Made by a program: the position numbers and the translations under genes
Notes under the pieces: generated by a model
The model's input: only the letters and a program-made list of their open reading frames with translations
Database searches by the model: none
Told to the model about the DNA's origin: nothing
In this document: in pieces, positions 20,282-34,200 of the stretch
How the letters are laid out: each line of letters starts with the position of its first letter
Position numbering within the stretch: the stretch's first letter is position 1
Source: Arachnopeziza araneosa
Taxonomy: Eukaryota > Ascomycota > Leotiomycetes > Helotiales > Arachnopezizaceae
Length of the DNA: 64,000 nt
Direction: 5' to 3'
Assembly: GCA_003988855.1 (NCBI GenBank)
Contig: QYAI01000097.1
Coordinates: forward strand, 186,001 to 250,000

Positions 20282-21510
20282 TCAATCTGTAGGAGCATGC
20301 GTAAACAAGAAACTAACGCTCTCTCCATTATGAGTCCTTCTAATCGCCTCTGCAAGCGTAGGACTAATATCCATAACCTGGAGCCTCTCACATCTCTCTC
20401 CCTTATCCCCAAGCGGAACAGTGTTCGTTACAACAACTCTAGAAAGCTTACTCTTATTCAGCGTCTCGATCGCATTCCCACTGAGGATACCATGGGTGAC
20501 AATAGCAACCACTTCACGGGCTTTATGGTTCATAACTGTTTCAGCGGCTTTGACAAGAGTACCACATGTGTCGGCCATGTCGTCTACCAAGATGGCGATC
20601 TTGTTCTCGACGTCGCCGACTAAGACCATGCGGGAGACTTCATTGGGGCGGGCGCGCTCTTTGTGGATTAGGGCGAAGCCGAGGTCGAGTCTGTCAGCGA
20701 TGGATGTAGCTCTGTCCTAGGATCAGCTTTACTCTTTCTATAATTTGCATTCCTCTTTAAAGTTCAAATATAGCGAGGGCGTAAAACTTAGAACAGGGAA
20801 TGAAGAAAAGGAGCACACCTTTTAGCCCCCCCAGCGTCAGGACTAACAACTACACAATCCTCGACCTGAAGATTCTCCCTAATCCACCTCAGCGTACTCG
20901 GTTCCGCATAGAGATTATCAACCGGAACATTAAAGAACCCCTGTATCTGGCTCGCATGAAGATCCATCGTGATAACATGATTGCAACCGGCCGTCTGGAG
21001 CATATTGGCGATCAGCTTAGCGGAGATGGGAGCTCGCGATTTGTCTTTCTTATCCTGGCGCGCATACGGGAAGTTGGGGATCACGGCTGTGATTCGACGT
21101 GCAGAGGCTGTTTTACACGCGTTGATCATGATGAGGAGTTCCATAAGGCCGTCGTTGATATCGCCGGGGGCAGTAGATTGAAGGATGAATACTAGAGAAG
21201 CAGACCATTAGCTTGCGCTTCTTTATGCATCTTTCCATCCTTGGAGTCTTGTAGTTTGACCGGCATGTCTTCCACGTACCATCTTCATCTCTGACACTCT
21301 CTCCGACTGTAACACTTGTCTCTTGGTTTGAATAATTTAGACTTAATGTCTTTGCGAGTTCTATTCCCAATCTATTTCCAAGTACTAACATCAGTCCGAT
21401 CCCCTTCAATCCCCTCAACCGGGTTTTGTAATTACTCACCGATCTGCCACCAGCTTCGCTAGCTGCGGATGACTATTTCCCGTGAGGAGTTTGATTGAAT
21501 TTGTGGCCAT
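20282..21510 (-). CDS. PRS: ribose-phosphate pyrophosphokinase (PRPP synthetase)
   Basis: Four exons on the minus strand: 21510-21440, 21371-21280, 21191-20819, 20711-20282; the spliced protein is 321 residues, the standard length. It makes PRPP from ribose 5-phosphate and ATP for purine, pyrimidine, His, Trp and NAD synthesis in the cytosol. Motifs: N-terminal KLLTGNSHPQLAKLVADR, the flexible loop FPYARQDKKDKSRAPISAKL, MDLHASQIQGFF with the catalytic-region His, and the PRPP-binding ILVDDMADTCGTL. Fungi have several PRS paralogues that form hetero-oligomers; this one lacks the long insertion of the Prs1/Prs5 type and resembles the Prs2/3/4 class, but I cannot assign which. Confidence 0.95.
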
Positions 21511-22263
21511 CTTTGTGTTGTCCTGTTCTGTCCTACCCCACCTCCGATCTGGCTTGCTCTTCTTTTTGCTCTCAACAAAGAATGCTTCCGAGACGTGTGT
21601 TTATAGAAAAGTCGGAAAGTTTTCACTTGCCAAAATCAATCGCTGGCTGTGTGAGTCAAAGTGATAAACGGGAAGGGAATCAATCGTAGAATAGAAGGTG
21701 ACGAGCTGTATTTCCCTAGTTAAAGCTTGCTCATGACGGTTGTCGAAATTATCTTCGGCTGGCAGAATATTTCCTTCACCGCCTTAGGTAAAACCTGGTG
21801 GGGTTATCACGAGACTCGGCCTCATCCGCAAGGGCTGTCTGTAACCCGTCCAAGTCACATTGGAATTAAACAAACGTCATTCTTTGTAATGATCTCTATT
21901 GCTACCTATTGGTAAAATCAGGCGGCGATGCATCCATTCGAGGCACCACCTGATCTCCATCTACTTGTACATCAGCCAACACTCCATACCCATCTCTAAA
22001 AACTCCCTCGGCTAGCTATAATTGTCCATTAACGACCTGCACTTCGTCATGAAACATAGCCAGCTAGTAGAGCAAGAGAGTTAGGAACCCAAAGACTTTA
22101 GACTCAAGCAATCACTTCCTATGCACAAGAGAAAACCCATCATGCCAAATACACCCCAACGAAATGAAAGAATATTGGGTTCGTTTCTGACGCCGGAGAA
22201 ATGCTTATCAAGGCCTGCAATGCATGATATTCGTAAAATGAATGAGATGAATCGGAACGAGCT
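21511..22263. other. intergenic between PRS and the HECT ligase
   Basis: PRS promoter followed by the 3' region of the HECT ligase gene. Open frames here are short and unconvincing. Confidence 0.5.
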
Positions 22264-25200
22264 TTATGCAAAACCAAAGTATTCGCTTCCCGCAGTGATG
22301 GCCGTGAGGACTTGTTGACGGAGTGCCTCATAACTTTCATATTCGGGAAGATCAAGTTCTATTTCGGTTAGCCGGAAGCAATTAGATGAATAATTTGGCA
22401 ACGACTTACGGTTGAAGCAAGTATGCGAACTTGGAAGTCTATCCTTGTTGCCATAATCACGATGAATATTGAATCGGCTAAAACCGTTCATACCCTCGAG
22501 TTCCTTGAAGCCGTTCAGAGGTACCTTGCTGGTTCCAGTAACGAACTGAAGCAATTTAGCACGCTCTTCCTTATCGTATGAGCGAACTGCGCGCCAGAAC
22601 CATTGGATCTGTGGAGAAGAAGCCGAGTAGTTGTGGTACTCTGTGTTGCTCTTCCAGTCATCAACGTCAATCTCCGGAAGGCCAGAGATCAGCAGCTCTA
22701 ATTCCTGTTCGTTGAAGATGGAGATGAGGTTAGCAGGAATGATATCGTGGAAACCTGTAAAATATTAGCACTCTGAAGGTCAAAACCTAGAACATTAGAC
22801 ATACCCTTCAAGAACTCATCCAACTGCTCTTTCACAGAACCAGTAAGCTTCCATTCAACCATCAGTCTTACATATTCATGCTTATTCTCTTCAGTAACAG
22901 CAACATTGCGACCGTTAGGAATGAAGTCAATGGTTTCAACAACACCAAACTTGTCATTATCGACAGAGAATGTTTCAGTGATAATGTCGGTGATATCGTT
23001 CTCCAGCATCCAAACAAGTGACTTGTAATAGTCCGGATCCAGAGACTCCATATCCTTGACTGAAACAGCCTTGCCCAAGATTCGCTTGTAGACAGCACGA
23101 GAGAAATGGCAGTCCAGAACACGGCCCTCGTAAAGAGCCTTACCAATGATACGACCAATGAATTTAAAGAACATAAGATGTTCCTCGTTAATGCTACTAA
23201 GCTGATTGGGGTGAAAGGTAGTGCGATCCGAAGAAACAGGGATGAAAAGAGCATATCCTGGATCAAACATCTGCCGAGAAAGAACTTGGAACCATTCTCG
23301 GGTAACACCGCCAGCGTCAACACCCTCCTCGCCATGGAATCGGATACTGAGTTTGCCATACTTCATTTGGTCACCGGTTTGGAAGTATAGAGACTTGAAG
23401 GAATCATGGAAAACCTGATCTCGACGAACAGAGAGTTGAAGGGGTGGGAATGATTGACGGCTGTTGGGAGCCTTATTATGGATGCTTCGAGTGAAATAGT
23501 TGCGCTTGTTGTCGAATTCTAGGACCTTAGGATTCTTGACGAGTAATGAGAAGGTACCGGACATGAGCTTAGGTGTATGTCGAACCAGGTCATTCAGAAT
23601 CTTGCGATGTTCCTCAGTAAAGGTAAAGAAGAGATTCTCCATATGAGATTCTGGAGGGGGGCTTGTCAAGATCATCTCCTTTCCAATCTGTGACTTGGAG
23701 ATAGGAGTCTCTTTTAAGGTAGTGTTCTTACAAACAACCATCAAAGACTCGATGAGAGGTAGAAGAATTGTAGCGACATTGAGCATGTGTTCTCGCTGTC
23801 TGATTGCCTTCAAACAAGCACTCAATCGATCCCACATGCGACTAAAAGTTGGATTCTCGTAAAGGGACGAGAGCAAGTCGAGCTTTTCTACGAGTTGTGA
23901 TGATTCGACATCTTTCTCGTCCTTCTTCTCACGCTTAGGATCGAAGAGATGGTCAAGAGCGGTCAAGACACGGAGCAGCTTGTTTTGATCAGATCCGCCA
24001 GGAGAGAATTTAGCCAATGCAACACCTTGGATTTCAGTACCAGTTGTAGCCTTCTGGATTTGAGGAAGAAGCTCCTCAAGATCGACCAAGATAATCTCGC
24101 CTAGGTCTTGAGCTTTTGTGATAAGTTCTCGTCCAAAAACTGCTTTTGCACCTGGAATAGCTGAAAGATTCTTAATCGTTGATAGAGTCTCACGGAAAGT
24201 CTTCGACGAACATTCACGAGCTACGAAGATGTTGATAACCAACTTCAGATTATACTCAGGGATGACTGGAGGATTAATTGGTCGTTGCTTTTTCTCGGCT
24301 TCCTTCGGGGTTTCAGCTTTGGTAGTTGTTGCATCAGCCGACGTCGATGCTTCTCCTTCAGGAGCAGATGTAGAAGGCTCGGCAGGGGCCGTGCTTGTAT
24401 CCGTTGGTTGCTCAGAGACCGTTGGCTCGGGTTGAGGTTCGGATGGTTGCTCGGCTGTTGTAGTTGTAGTCTCAGGAGATGCAACAGAAGCTGCGGTGTC
24501 GGTAACGGAAGGAGCTGCGTCTGTTTTCTGAGCAGCCTCCTCTGCCTCTTTCTGCTTACGGTGCAACGCTTGAAGTGGCGAAGTGATCATATTCAGAAGA
24601 GTAGATAGACCCTCCATGACAGACGAGCTCTCCATAATTAGGCTACGATCCAAGAGACTCAGCAAAGAGTTAAGGGCAAATTTATTTGCTCTATTCTCCT
24701 TGCCCTTTCCCTTTCGGCTCAATGTGCGCTTAAGGCCTCCAGTATTGTTGTCATGCTCAGACAAGAAGAACATCGGTACGTGCGGATTGACTTGGTTGAG
24801 ATGAACCAGCGCGCTCAAACACTGCTGTACAACCATGAGAGGCGATGCCTCGAAATTTGTCTGCGCGAGTGAACTAAGGCCTGTGAGAGCTCGCTTCAAT
24901 GGCTGAGGTATTTTTGGCTGAGCCCCGTCCTTTGGTTGCTTGGCTCGAAGAGATAGTTGAGCAAAGCTGCGTTCGACAGCTGGCATATCGACACTACCGT
25001 CCTGGAGAATGTGAAGTAGCGTGCTTAGAACCTCCTGGCGATTATGTCTATTCATGGAGACGTTTTGGAGAACGGAATTGAGAGTACTTTGAAGACTGCC
25101 ATTCTGAAAAATGAACATTAGCCGCAGGAGTGTGGCAACCCCAGGCTTGTCGAGCATTTGTACGATTGCGCGTCGAACGGGTCGCTGAATAGCATTATGG

Positions 25201-28200
25201 GGCTCAGAAGGAGCATTCATACGGCCAAACGATGGGATTCCTCTAGCTCGCATGGGATGCATTGGATGCTCTCTCAAAGCTGCACGAGCTTGGTTAGCAA
25301 TCTCCGGTGGAAGAAGAGCAAGCGTCGCGTCGTCTTGTTCCATGAGGACTTGATTTCGGAAAGCAGGATCAAGCGTAGCCAGAATCGTTGCGGCATCCAT
25401 GTCAGGTTGTGCACCATTGGCAGCAGCATTTTGTCTATTGCGTTCTTCTCGTTCACGTCGGCGGCGGTCTTGTCTCTCCTGTTGAATAATCTCGTCTCTA
25501 ATATCATCTGGAAGAGCGTTTAAAAATTCTTGGTCGATATCCGAAGGTTGAGCACCAGTTGCAGCAGCTTGTGATCTGCGTTCAGCCACTGCCGACATGA
25601 TTACCTCTTCTCTAAGGTCTTCTGGAAGTTCTGCCAAGAAATCGGCGTCGATACCCAAGTCGGTAATATCGTACGGAGTTCCACGGATAATAGTGGTTAT
25701 ACGTGGTCGATCTTCAGAAGATGCTTCTTCGGTAGCTCCAGTTGAGGGTTCGCCAGCCTCGGTTTCAACACCTTCCATGGATTCTGGCACTGCATCGGTA
25801 ACTGCGCTACCCTCATTTCCAGCCTCTTCAGCTTCGGCGCCTCTGGCAGCAAGTGCTTGAGCGGCAGCTCTCACTGCAAATTCGCGTTCCACGGCTTCCT
25901 TCATCTCTCTATCAAGCTTTTCTTTGGCCTCTTTTGCTTCTCTCGCAATACGTTCTTCCTCGGCTTTCTTCTTCGATTCTTCCTCCAATTTTCGTTGTTT
26001 CTCAGCTTCTGCGGCCTTGATCGCCTTGTCAGCTTCAATCGCGGGGGGAACAAGAAGGGATAAAATGGCGCCTGAAAGGTCAGCAGCTCTCTCTACCCAC
26101 GACATGCTGAAGAGAATTTTGGACTCTTCTTGCCATCTTGCGGCCGTTGACTGGGGAGAGAAGAAAGTAGCACTTCCGGGCTCCGGTGCATTGTGTCTAC
26201 CTTCAATTCGAGAATGGCGACTACCAAACAATGCTTCGAGATCAGGTGGCAAATGACGACCAGGACTAGTCGTAATGTGGAATTGAAGTGCATGACCGTG
26301 CCGTGAAAGGTGACCTGGCAGTGGTGGTAAGGATCTCATGATTTCTCTCATAAATTGTGATGCTGCGGGACTCTCACCAAGGGGTCGCCCAGCAATCCCG
26401 ATGTCCAATATCTCAGCGCCTGGTCCACTCATGGCTTGGATCCAGCTACCCATTGTTGGAGGAGGACGTGTTGAAAGATCTCTGCTTGACCCAGCAGAAC
26501 CGTTCCGTTGGAGAAGAGGATTCATACCGTCATCGGCAGAACGTGGAGCCTGAGCACCTGGTCTGTGTGAACGGTAGGATCCTCGGATATCGTGTACTAA
26601 ATTACGATTAGTTCTGTTCACACCAACAGCTGCCAGAAAAGCTTCGACGTTTTGGCGAGTTGGACCTCGAGTAATTTCTCTCGTTTCAAAGCGTATTGGA
26701 AGACTTGACCTACCACCTAGTGGGTCGCGAGCACCACCAGGGAATGACGGGAAGGGGGAGAAACCGCCACGAGGTCGGCGATGCATGACCATGGGTGGCT
26801 CCTCGTCTTGCCAGCCACCACCAAGTGTAACCGCTCCGCCCATATCAACATCAACTAAGCAATCTTAGCCAAATTATAAATGAAAAACGGATGTTAACTT
26901 ACTGCCATATTGGTCAAACATGTCTTCCTCATCCATTTCATCTTCATCTTCATCATCCCCTATTAATGAATCAATATTAAGATTGAACCAGAAGTTTAGT
27001 ACCAAACGACATACCTTCTTCATCATCATCCTCAGCAAACTCTCCAACGACGTGTTCATGGTCGTGATCGTGTCCATGCTCCTCGTCATCGTCGTCACCT
27101 TCATCTTCGGGATCACCGCCAAGTATTTCCGCAGCAGCTGCAGCAGACATATCCAGACCTTCTGGGGCACCAAGAGCGCGCATTAGGCTGCCGAGAGGTC
27201 CATCCATGACATTTTCCATAACACGCATCTGCTCTTCTTCGACATCAGCGGCCTGGCCCTCATAATCTTCTTCCTCACCCTCTTCTTCATCTTCATCTTC
27301 ATCTTCCTCACTTTCCCATTCGCCTGCATCTTCCCCATCAGCGCCTAGTTGGCGAATAGCTTCGTCTTCTTCAACAATCTCATCATGAGCATCATCGTCA
27401 TCATCGGAATCGTTTTCATCTTCATCAGAATCTTCGTCGTCTTCATCTTCCATGATGACTTCAACGTCAACGCCATGAGTTCCGGGAAGACCTTCAATAG
27501 GGCCCATGCCTTCAATTTCATCTTCTTCACTGACGTTATCTTCATCATCCCCTTGCTCTTCCTCGTCATAATCCATCTCGTCGCCATACTCTTCGTAATC
27601 CATTTCTTCGTCTTCTGTATTTGGATTAGTAAAGTCAAATAAAAAGGTAGCATTGAAAACAAACCGTCATCAGAATCAGAAGAGGAATCTCCCTCCCTAC
27701 CAGGCTCAAACATGCCCAGAGTAGAGTTGCGGAAAAGATCTGGAGTTTCTTCTCGCTCATCCTCTGGATCGGAGATTGAGGTTGCCGATTCGATTTCTTC
27801 TTCATCGGCTTGGCCCGGGGTGGTGGAGATGAGTGACAGATCACTGAGGTTGATGGCAGTCGTGGTGAGTGTCTTGAGAGGGCGCAGGATGTATTTGACA
27901 GCTCGCTTTGCGCCTGGGAAATTCAAATCAATATCCGCAATAGAGCCGGTCAACGCAGCGACAAAACCCTTGTCAAACATAATTCGTCTAAGTTGCTTTT
28001 GTGATACTGCTGCTAATGCTGTATCTGCCATGCCAACGTTTTCCTTGCCATGCATGATGTGATGCATGAGATCGGCAAGGGCAAGCATTCTAGAGTACTT
28101 GATATCCAAGGGCTCGTTTGACGAACTTGCTTCCTTGTAAGCCTTGAGGATGTTCTCTAGTACAAATTTTCGTACAAAGAGAAGATCAGATTCATTCTCG

Positions 28201-31200
28201 CTCTCGTAAGGATCACGAGTCTTATCAATTGGCTGTTCGCCAGTCTTGCTAAGCAATGCAGTCAAAACAGAGTCTGCCCATGACGAAGTGACAAGCTTCT
28301 TTCGGAGGACTGTAGTTTCGGCATGGTCCAGAGTACCAATCGGGATAAGATCAAATAGAAGATAGTTGACAACGTTTGAGCGAGGCTTAGATGGTGTCAT
28401 TGCTTGAGGTGGGGCACTGCGTTTGAAGTTGATGAACTCAATCTTGGTGCGATTATATGAGAGTAGCAGTTCCGTAAGACACTGCAGAATGAAACATCTG
28501 TAGATGTAGATCGGATGATCTTCAGCCTTGAATTCTTGCTTTGCTACAGACTTTGTCTTCGTGTCCTTGTTGGCAGAAGCATCTGTAGCAGGGGGGGTGC
28601 CACTCATAGCAATATCGCCATTAGTAGTGTTCTTGTCAGTGGAAGCAGATGAAGCCACGGAAGGGTCCTTGTCTTCGACATCTCTATAGTTGAGAAGTTC
28701 GCAGAGCAAGAAATGAATAACACCATCAGGGTTTTCAACAACTGGTAATTTATTCTCTTGTCCGACTGGCTTCGGCGCATCAGGCATCTCGCTATCTCCG
28801 GCCTCAGTAGATGGCTTCACATCTTGGATTGACAGGTCTTCGGTGGCCTGAACTGTCGGTTGGACGGCGTCATCAGTTGGTCGACTGCTAGTTTCAGTTA
28901 CAGGCTCCTTCAAGACCAGAGAGTGGTGGCGACTCGGCGCATCCGCACTTGAGTAGGTCCAGCGATTAAACTTAACCATCTCATTTGTGACCTCAACGAA
29001 AAGTTCGGGATTTCGTAATGCAGTATGAGCAAGTCCTCGCAGATATGCTTTCTCGTCAGTGTTACGCTGACGGCCTGGCTCAAGGAATGCCTTGATATCT
29101 GCGCGCATAATCTGCTTAATAGTCTCATCGTCTTCAATGATATGTCTCAAAATTAACATCAATGGACTTTGAATACGAGCAGAGCTAGCTCCAGCTAACT
29201 GCTTAGCCATGAGAAACAATCTCTGAATATTCTTCTTTTCGCCCATGGTCTGAGCTACTGATCGAGCTCGAGTTAAGATAACCAAGATACGAAGTACTGC
29301 AAGCGCGAGTGACTCTTCCTTGCCGATCCGTGGAAGGATTTCAAGAATAGCTCCCAGAAGTTGACTTCGCTCCTCTGGCGGTACAGCGGTCTCTGGTACT
29401 TCAACTATTGGCGCATCGGCGACAGAATTATCATCTTTGGGCGGTGTCCACTTTGTCTTTGTAGGTCGAGAGTCTTCGCTGAGAAGCATTTCTACGATAA
29501 GAAGAATATGGGCGATCCATGGTGAGGACTCTTCAGAAGAATGGTTGGGAGAAAGCTTGACAAATGTGAGCAACATCCCAAGATTATCCTTGAGCTCGTC
29601 CACTGCTGCAACATAGAACAATCTATCTCTAAGCATTAGTGCCAGAAGGTGAGCATATGCAGCAATCTTCTTGCCCGATGCCCGAAGATCGTCTTCTCCG
29701 GCGAATGACATCAGGGCAATAACAAGAGTTTCACCCACAACCTTGCGCTGGGCTGCTGGGTCGCTTGATTTGTTAACGACAGTCGTGATTAGATCCGAAA
29801 TCTCGAAGGTTACATCCCCATGAGCGTTGATCACATCAAGACACTTATCAATGAGGTTATTGCGAATAGCATCTCGCTCTTCGTTCAAGTCTTCAATGGT
29901 GATTTGAGTCTTTGGTTGTTCAACCTGCGGGACTGAGGAAGCAGTTGCGGGTGAAAACCCAGGCACAGTTCCAGCCAAGATCTCATCAAAGTTGAACACG
30001 CCATTTTCTGCACCGCTAGGAGGAGCTTGAATTTCATTGAATGCCTCAACAATGCTTGCAACTCCATCATCCATAGGATGGTCGTCGGGAGTTGCTGTAC
30101 CAGTCGAATCTGTAGCGTGACGGCCTGATGAAGGCTGGGCTTCTGGAGGTGTATCTGTATCCTCTTCAAGGATTGGATTTCGTCTGCTCTGGTCTTCACC
30201 TTGACTCAATTGATGACAATATTCGAGCGCCATTGGAAGATTATTATTGCAGCGATGAAGAGCCTCGTTTGACAATGATGGAGAGTATCCATGGCCGTCA
30301 TGCTCAATCAGCGTAGAGTAGGACTCGAGATTCTTATTAAATGTCTTATGAGAAGCTTTAGCAGGAGTGATGGGCTTGTCAGATCTCTTAACTGCATTCT
30401 GTTCAAAGTCGGCAACTGCGATTGTTCGAATGAGATCGATAAGTTTCTCGGAAATTTGACTCGAGCCTTTTTCAATGAGATCGGAACCCCAAAGACGGCG
30501 AACAGTTGGCAGAACAGCCATACGGAGTTCAACCAGAAGTTGGTTAGCTGAGAAATGCTCTGATCCCCTACGATCACGCTCAGACCGGGCGACAAGAGAA
30601 TTCGTCTGAACAGCTTCGACAACATTCTTTCCATTGACAAATTGGTTGTACATGATGAGGATGCTTGTGATCCCTACAGAGGCAAGTTCGCGTTGAAGAT
30701 ATGTATCGGTGGTCTTATCTGGAGTACTGGACTCGGATGAATCCTTTGACTGGATCTCGAGAGCGAAAGCATCTAGCATAGTATTGATCACGTCGATCCC
30801 GCCACGGTTCTTGAAAGACTGAAGCACTAGAGTCATGGTCTGGACAGGGCGCTCATTTTGGCGAGACACTTCAATCAACATCTCGTTGACAACCCGGATC
30901 ATTTCAATCCAGTACGAGAAATTCTCTACGGAAGAAACTACTCCGAAAGGCTTTAGCTGGCTAAGGATGGTGTCAACTAGGGCATCAGCGATCGCGACGT
31001 GATTTTGCTTTTGAAATGAATCAATGCTACGCTTCGCAAGAAGGGCCTTGCCAAGGGTATGAAAGAACGGGGATATGATTCGAGACATCTTGCTAAGCAA
31101 ATAGCGAAGGGTGAGGTAATTCTTAAATGTAGGACTTTCTCGTTCTTCTTTCGTAGGAGCACCTAGTTTCGATTTGGCCAAAGGAGCTTTGGGAGCAACC

Positions 31201-34200
31201 GTTGAACTGAGCGGGGCGAGAGGAAAGTCCTGCGACGTTGCGCTTGGCGGTAGTACTTCTTCAATTTGCTCATCAGCAGGAGGAGGCGATGGCTCAGCGC
31301 CTGCAGGTGTATCAACCTCCAGAATGCCATACGAAGAATCCTTAACACGATTCGCATTTCTCCAATGATCTGGCACACATTTTCGTAGCTGCATCTCTTC
31401 ACGAAGCGAAGCACCCATTAAAGGCCCTAGAATATTGACCAGCCGCACATAGTAATCTGCAACATTGACCTGTGTAAAGATAGTATTCGTGCTCCTATGG
31501 TTGTAGGGCGAAGGCTGGAAACAACCAGATACAGTAGAGACCAAGGATTGAACTGAAACAAAGGCTTTGGCATAAGATGTACCTTTCGCAAGGTTGTCCG
31601 AGTTGGATACTTGTTCTGCATTTGAAGTGATAAATGAAGCAAAGAATGCTTGGTCATCCTGATGGGCTGCAAAAGTTTGCAGCGCATCTGCAGATTCGGC
31701 GGCTCTCTTTAACAAAGATGGGAGGGTGAGATGAGGTTTTGATTCAGCGAGAAGGGCGATGACCTGGTGGATTGTCAAGCTTGCATCCGAGTCCCAAAAG
31801 TCATATGGCAAACAAGGTGACTGTGCCAAGTTAAGGAGATACTCAATGCCACCCTTAGTGCAGAATTCCGCACGGACAGAAGAGTTGCTGAAAATGGCGG
31901 ACAAGAATGTAACAACAGCGGTGATATATGCGGTTGTGCTGTTTTCGGGAGATGTTTCGCCTAGAGCTGGTATCGCATTTGTTGGCGAATAGATGGATTC
32001 AGCATCAGCGTCACGCATCTCAACATCATCTCCATTTTCAGTCGCCTTCCCCTTCCCCTTGCTAGTTTGATCAAGAACCTGGGAAGGGTGTGAATCCGCA
32101 ATGACTGCCTTACCTGAAGCATCAGTCATCCAGAGCTTGGCTCCAACCTTTTCATTCTTCGCTCTTGCAGCACAGAGAACATCAACACGTGCGACCATGT
32201 TGAGAATAGCATTCATAATGGCATTCTTCAATGGAGGATGGTGGCGAATTAATTCGTCGAAAGAACTACCAAGGCTTGACGGGAGTTCTTTGTTGTTTTG
32301 CATACACTTGACGTGCTCAGGGCTCTCAAAAATTTCAAAGAATGTTTCTAACGCCTTGGAGGCCTGGAACATTTTCATTCCAGCAGAATTCAAGCAGATT
32401 GCTCCAAAAGCCTGAGGAATGATGTTGATAGTGTCAGAAGTTGGCAAGATGCCTCGAGCCAGTGGACCTTCTCGCGGAGCTTGGAGCATGGCAGCTGATA
32501 ATCGATTGACATGGGGAGCCTCGTCGTCGCTATCATCGTCGTCATCATCATCATCATCCTCTTCTTCTGCTGATGGATTTGGAGAGCTGGTAGATTCAGT
32601 AGGGTCTGAAGGCTTGTCATTTTCTGCATGCTCTTTCTTGGGCTCAACAGGCATTGTGATAGTGGTTCCAGTGACTGCTTCGAGTAAAGCCCTGCTAAGT
32701 CCGGCCTCTGCAATGACAGCAAAGCTAGTTGGCTCATTGTTGATGAAATCATTGAGAATGTGAACAGCATTGGTCCAGATGATGGAGCCGAAGCAGTGGG
32801 CGTTCCCAATGATTTGACGGAGGCACGCCAAAAGCTGAGAGGAATCAATGAGATTGCGTAGGAGCCGATCAAAATTACCACCAAATCCTCCAGATGCTTG
32901 CATCAAATGATGGATAAACTTCAAAAGCCATTTTAGAGTTTGCTGCTGGAAAAATGGTATGTCATAATCGACAGATGCAGATCGATATTCAGGACGCATA
33001 CCCTTTTCGGATGCTGCGTTTGCCGAAGCAGTATTGACCTCATGAATAATCAAATCGGAAAGTGCATCAAGACCTTCTGCGCTGACGAGAGTCTGAAAAG
33101 CGTCTCTGGCGCTGTACATGATCATATCGAGGAAAGTCAATACCTTTGGATAATAACGTTCAGCAATGCTTGTCCGCAAACTGAGGATTTCGATCAAGAT
33201 AGGAAGCAAACCAGCCGTGACCAAGTCGCCACTTGTGCGTGGAGTAACGGAGAGGCTAGTAAGAAGATCGAGTAGGGAGTCACGCCATTTATCATCAGCC
33301 GTAAGTTTATCTCCAGCATCATCTGCACTCATCTCTGCAACAGCTTTTCTTACAACGTAAAGAAGAACACCATGATTGACATTTGTATTCAGAGCTGCGC
33401 AGATATCTGGCAACTTCAACTGATGGCCTGTTGCGATTGAATCTAGAGCAGAGAATGCAAGTGTTTGCAGACTTCTTGGAATAGCAACATCGCCCTCGAC
33501 GGGAGGATGTACCAATTCTGCAAGCTGGTACACAAGTTGTAGACGACGCGGCTCATCGCTATCTTGCTTCATCACATTATCCTGAAACGTCGGCTCTGGG
33601 TGAATATATGCCAGATTGGTGATCGCTAATAGTCGAATTGCCAAAATCTGACGCCGAGTCTCGAGGGATGAAGTCAGTGCTTCAGCAACGCGGAGCTTTG
33701 TTAAGAGCTCATATTGCAATTCTTGTGGTATACCTGCAATGTTCTCACGTAGGAGTGTATGTAATCCAACACTCTTAATCTTGGAAGATGGAATCTCAAT
33801 AACCTTGAAAATAGGGCGTGGGGTATCATCGGAACTAGGAAAGGTAGATGCACGTTGTAAAGAAGCAGAAGGAGACTCTTCGGAACCGGCCTGTCGGCTG
33901 CTTGTACGGTGACCGTGAGGTCCAAGATTAGAAGAGCGTCGAATAGGTGTTGGAGTGACGGGGGTTGTGGAGGAAGTAGAATTTGTGGAATGAGAAGTGA
34001 TGGCGGTTGGTTCTGGTTTTGAAGGCACTTTTGGATAGTATGCGACTTTAACATCGCCCCAGTCATCCCACGAGTCCTCTACCGTGGACGAAGAAGCATT
34101 CTCGGCGCCGTTGCGGACGGTCTTAGGACTGCTACCGACGCTGCTTCCCCCCTTCACCATTGAAACAAGGTCGCTAGCATAAATGATAGTAGTAGCACCC

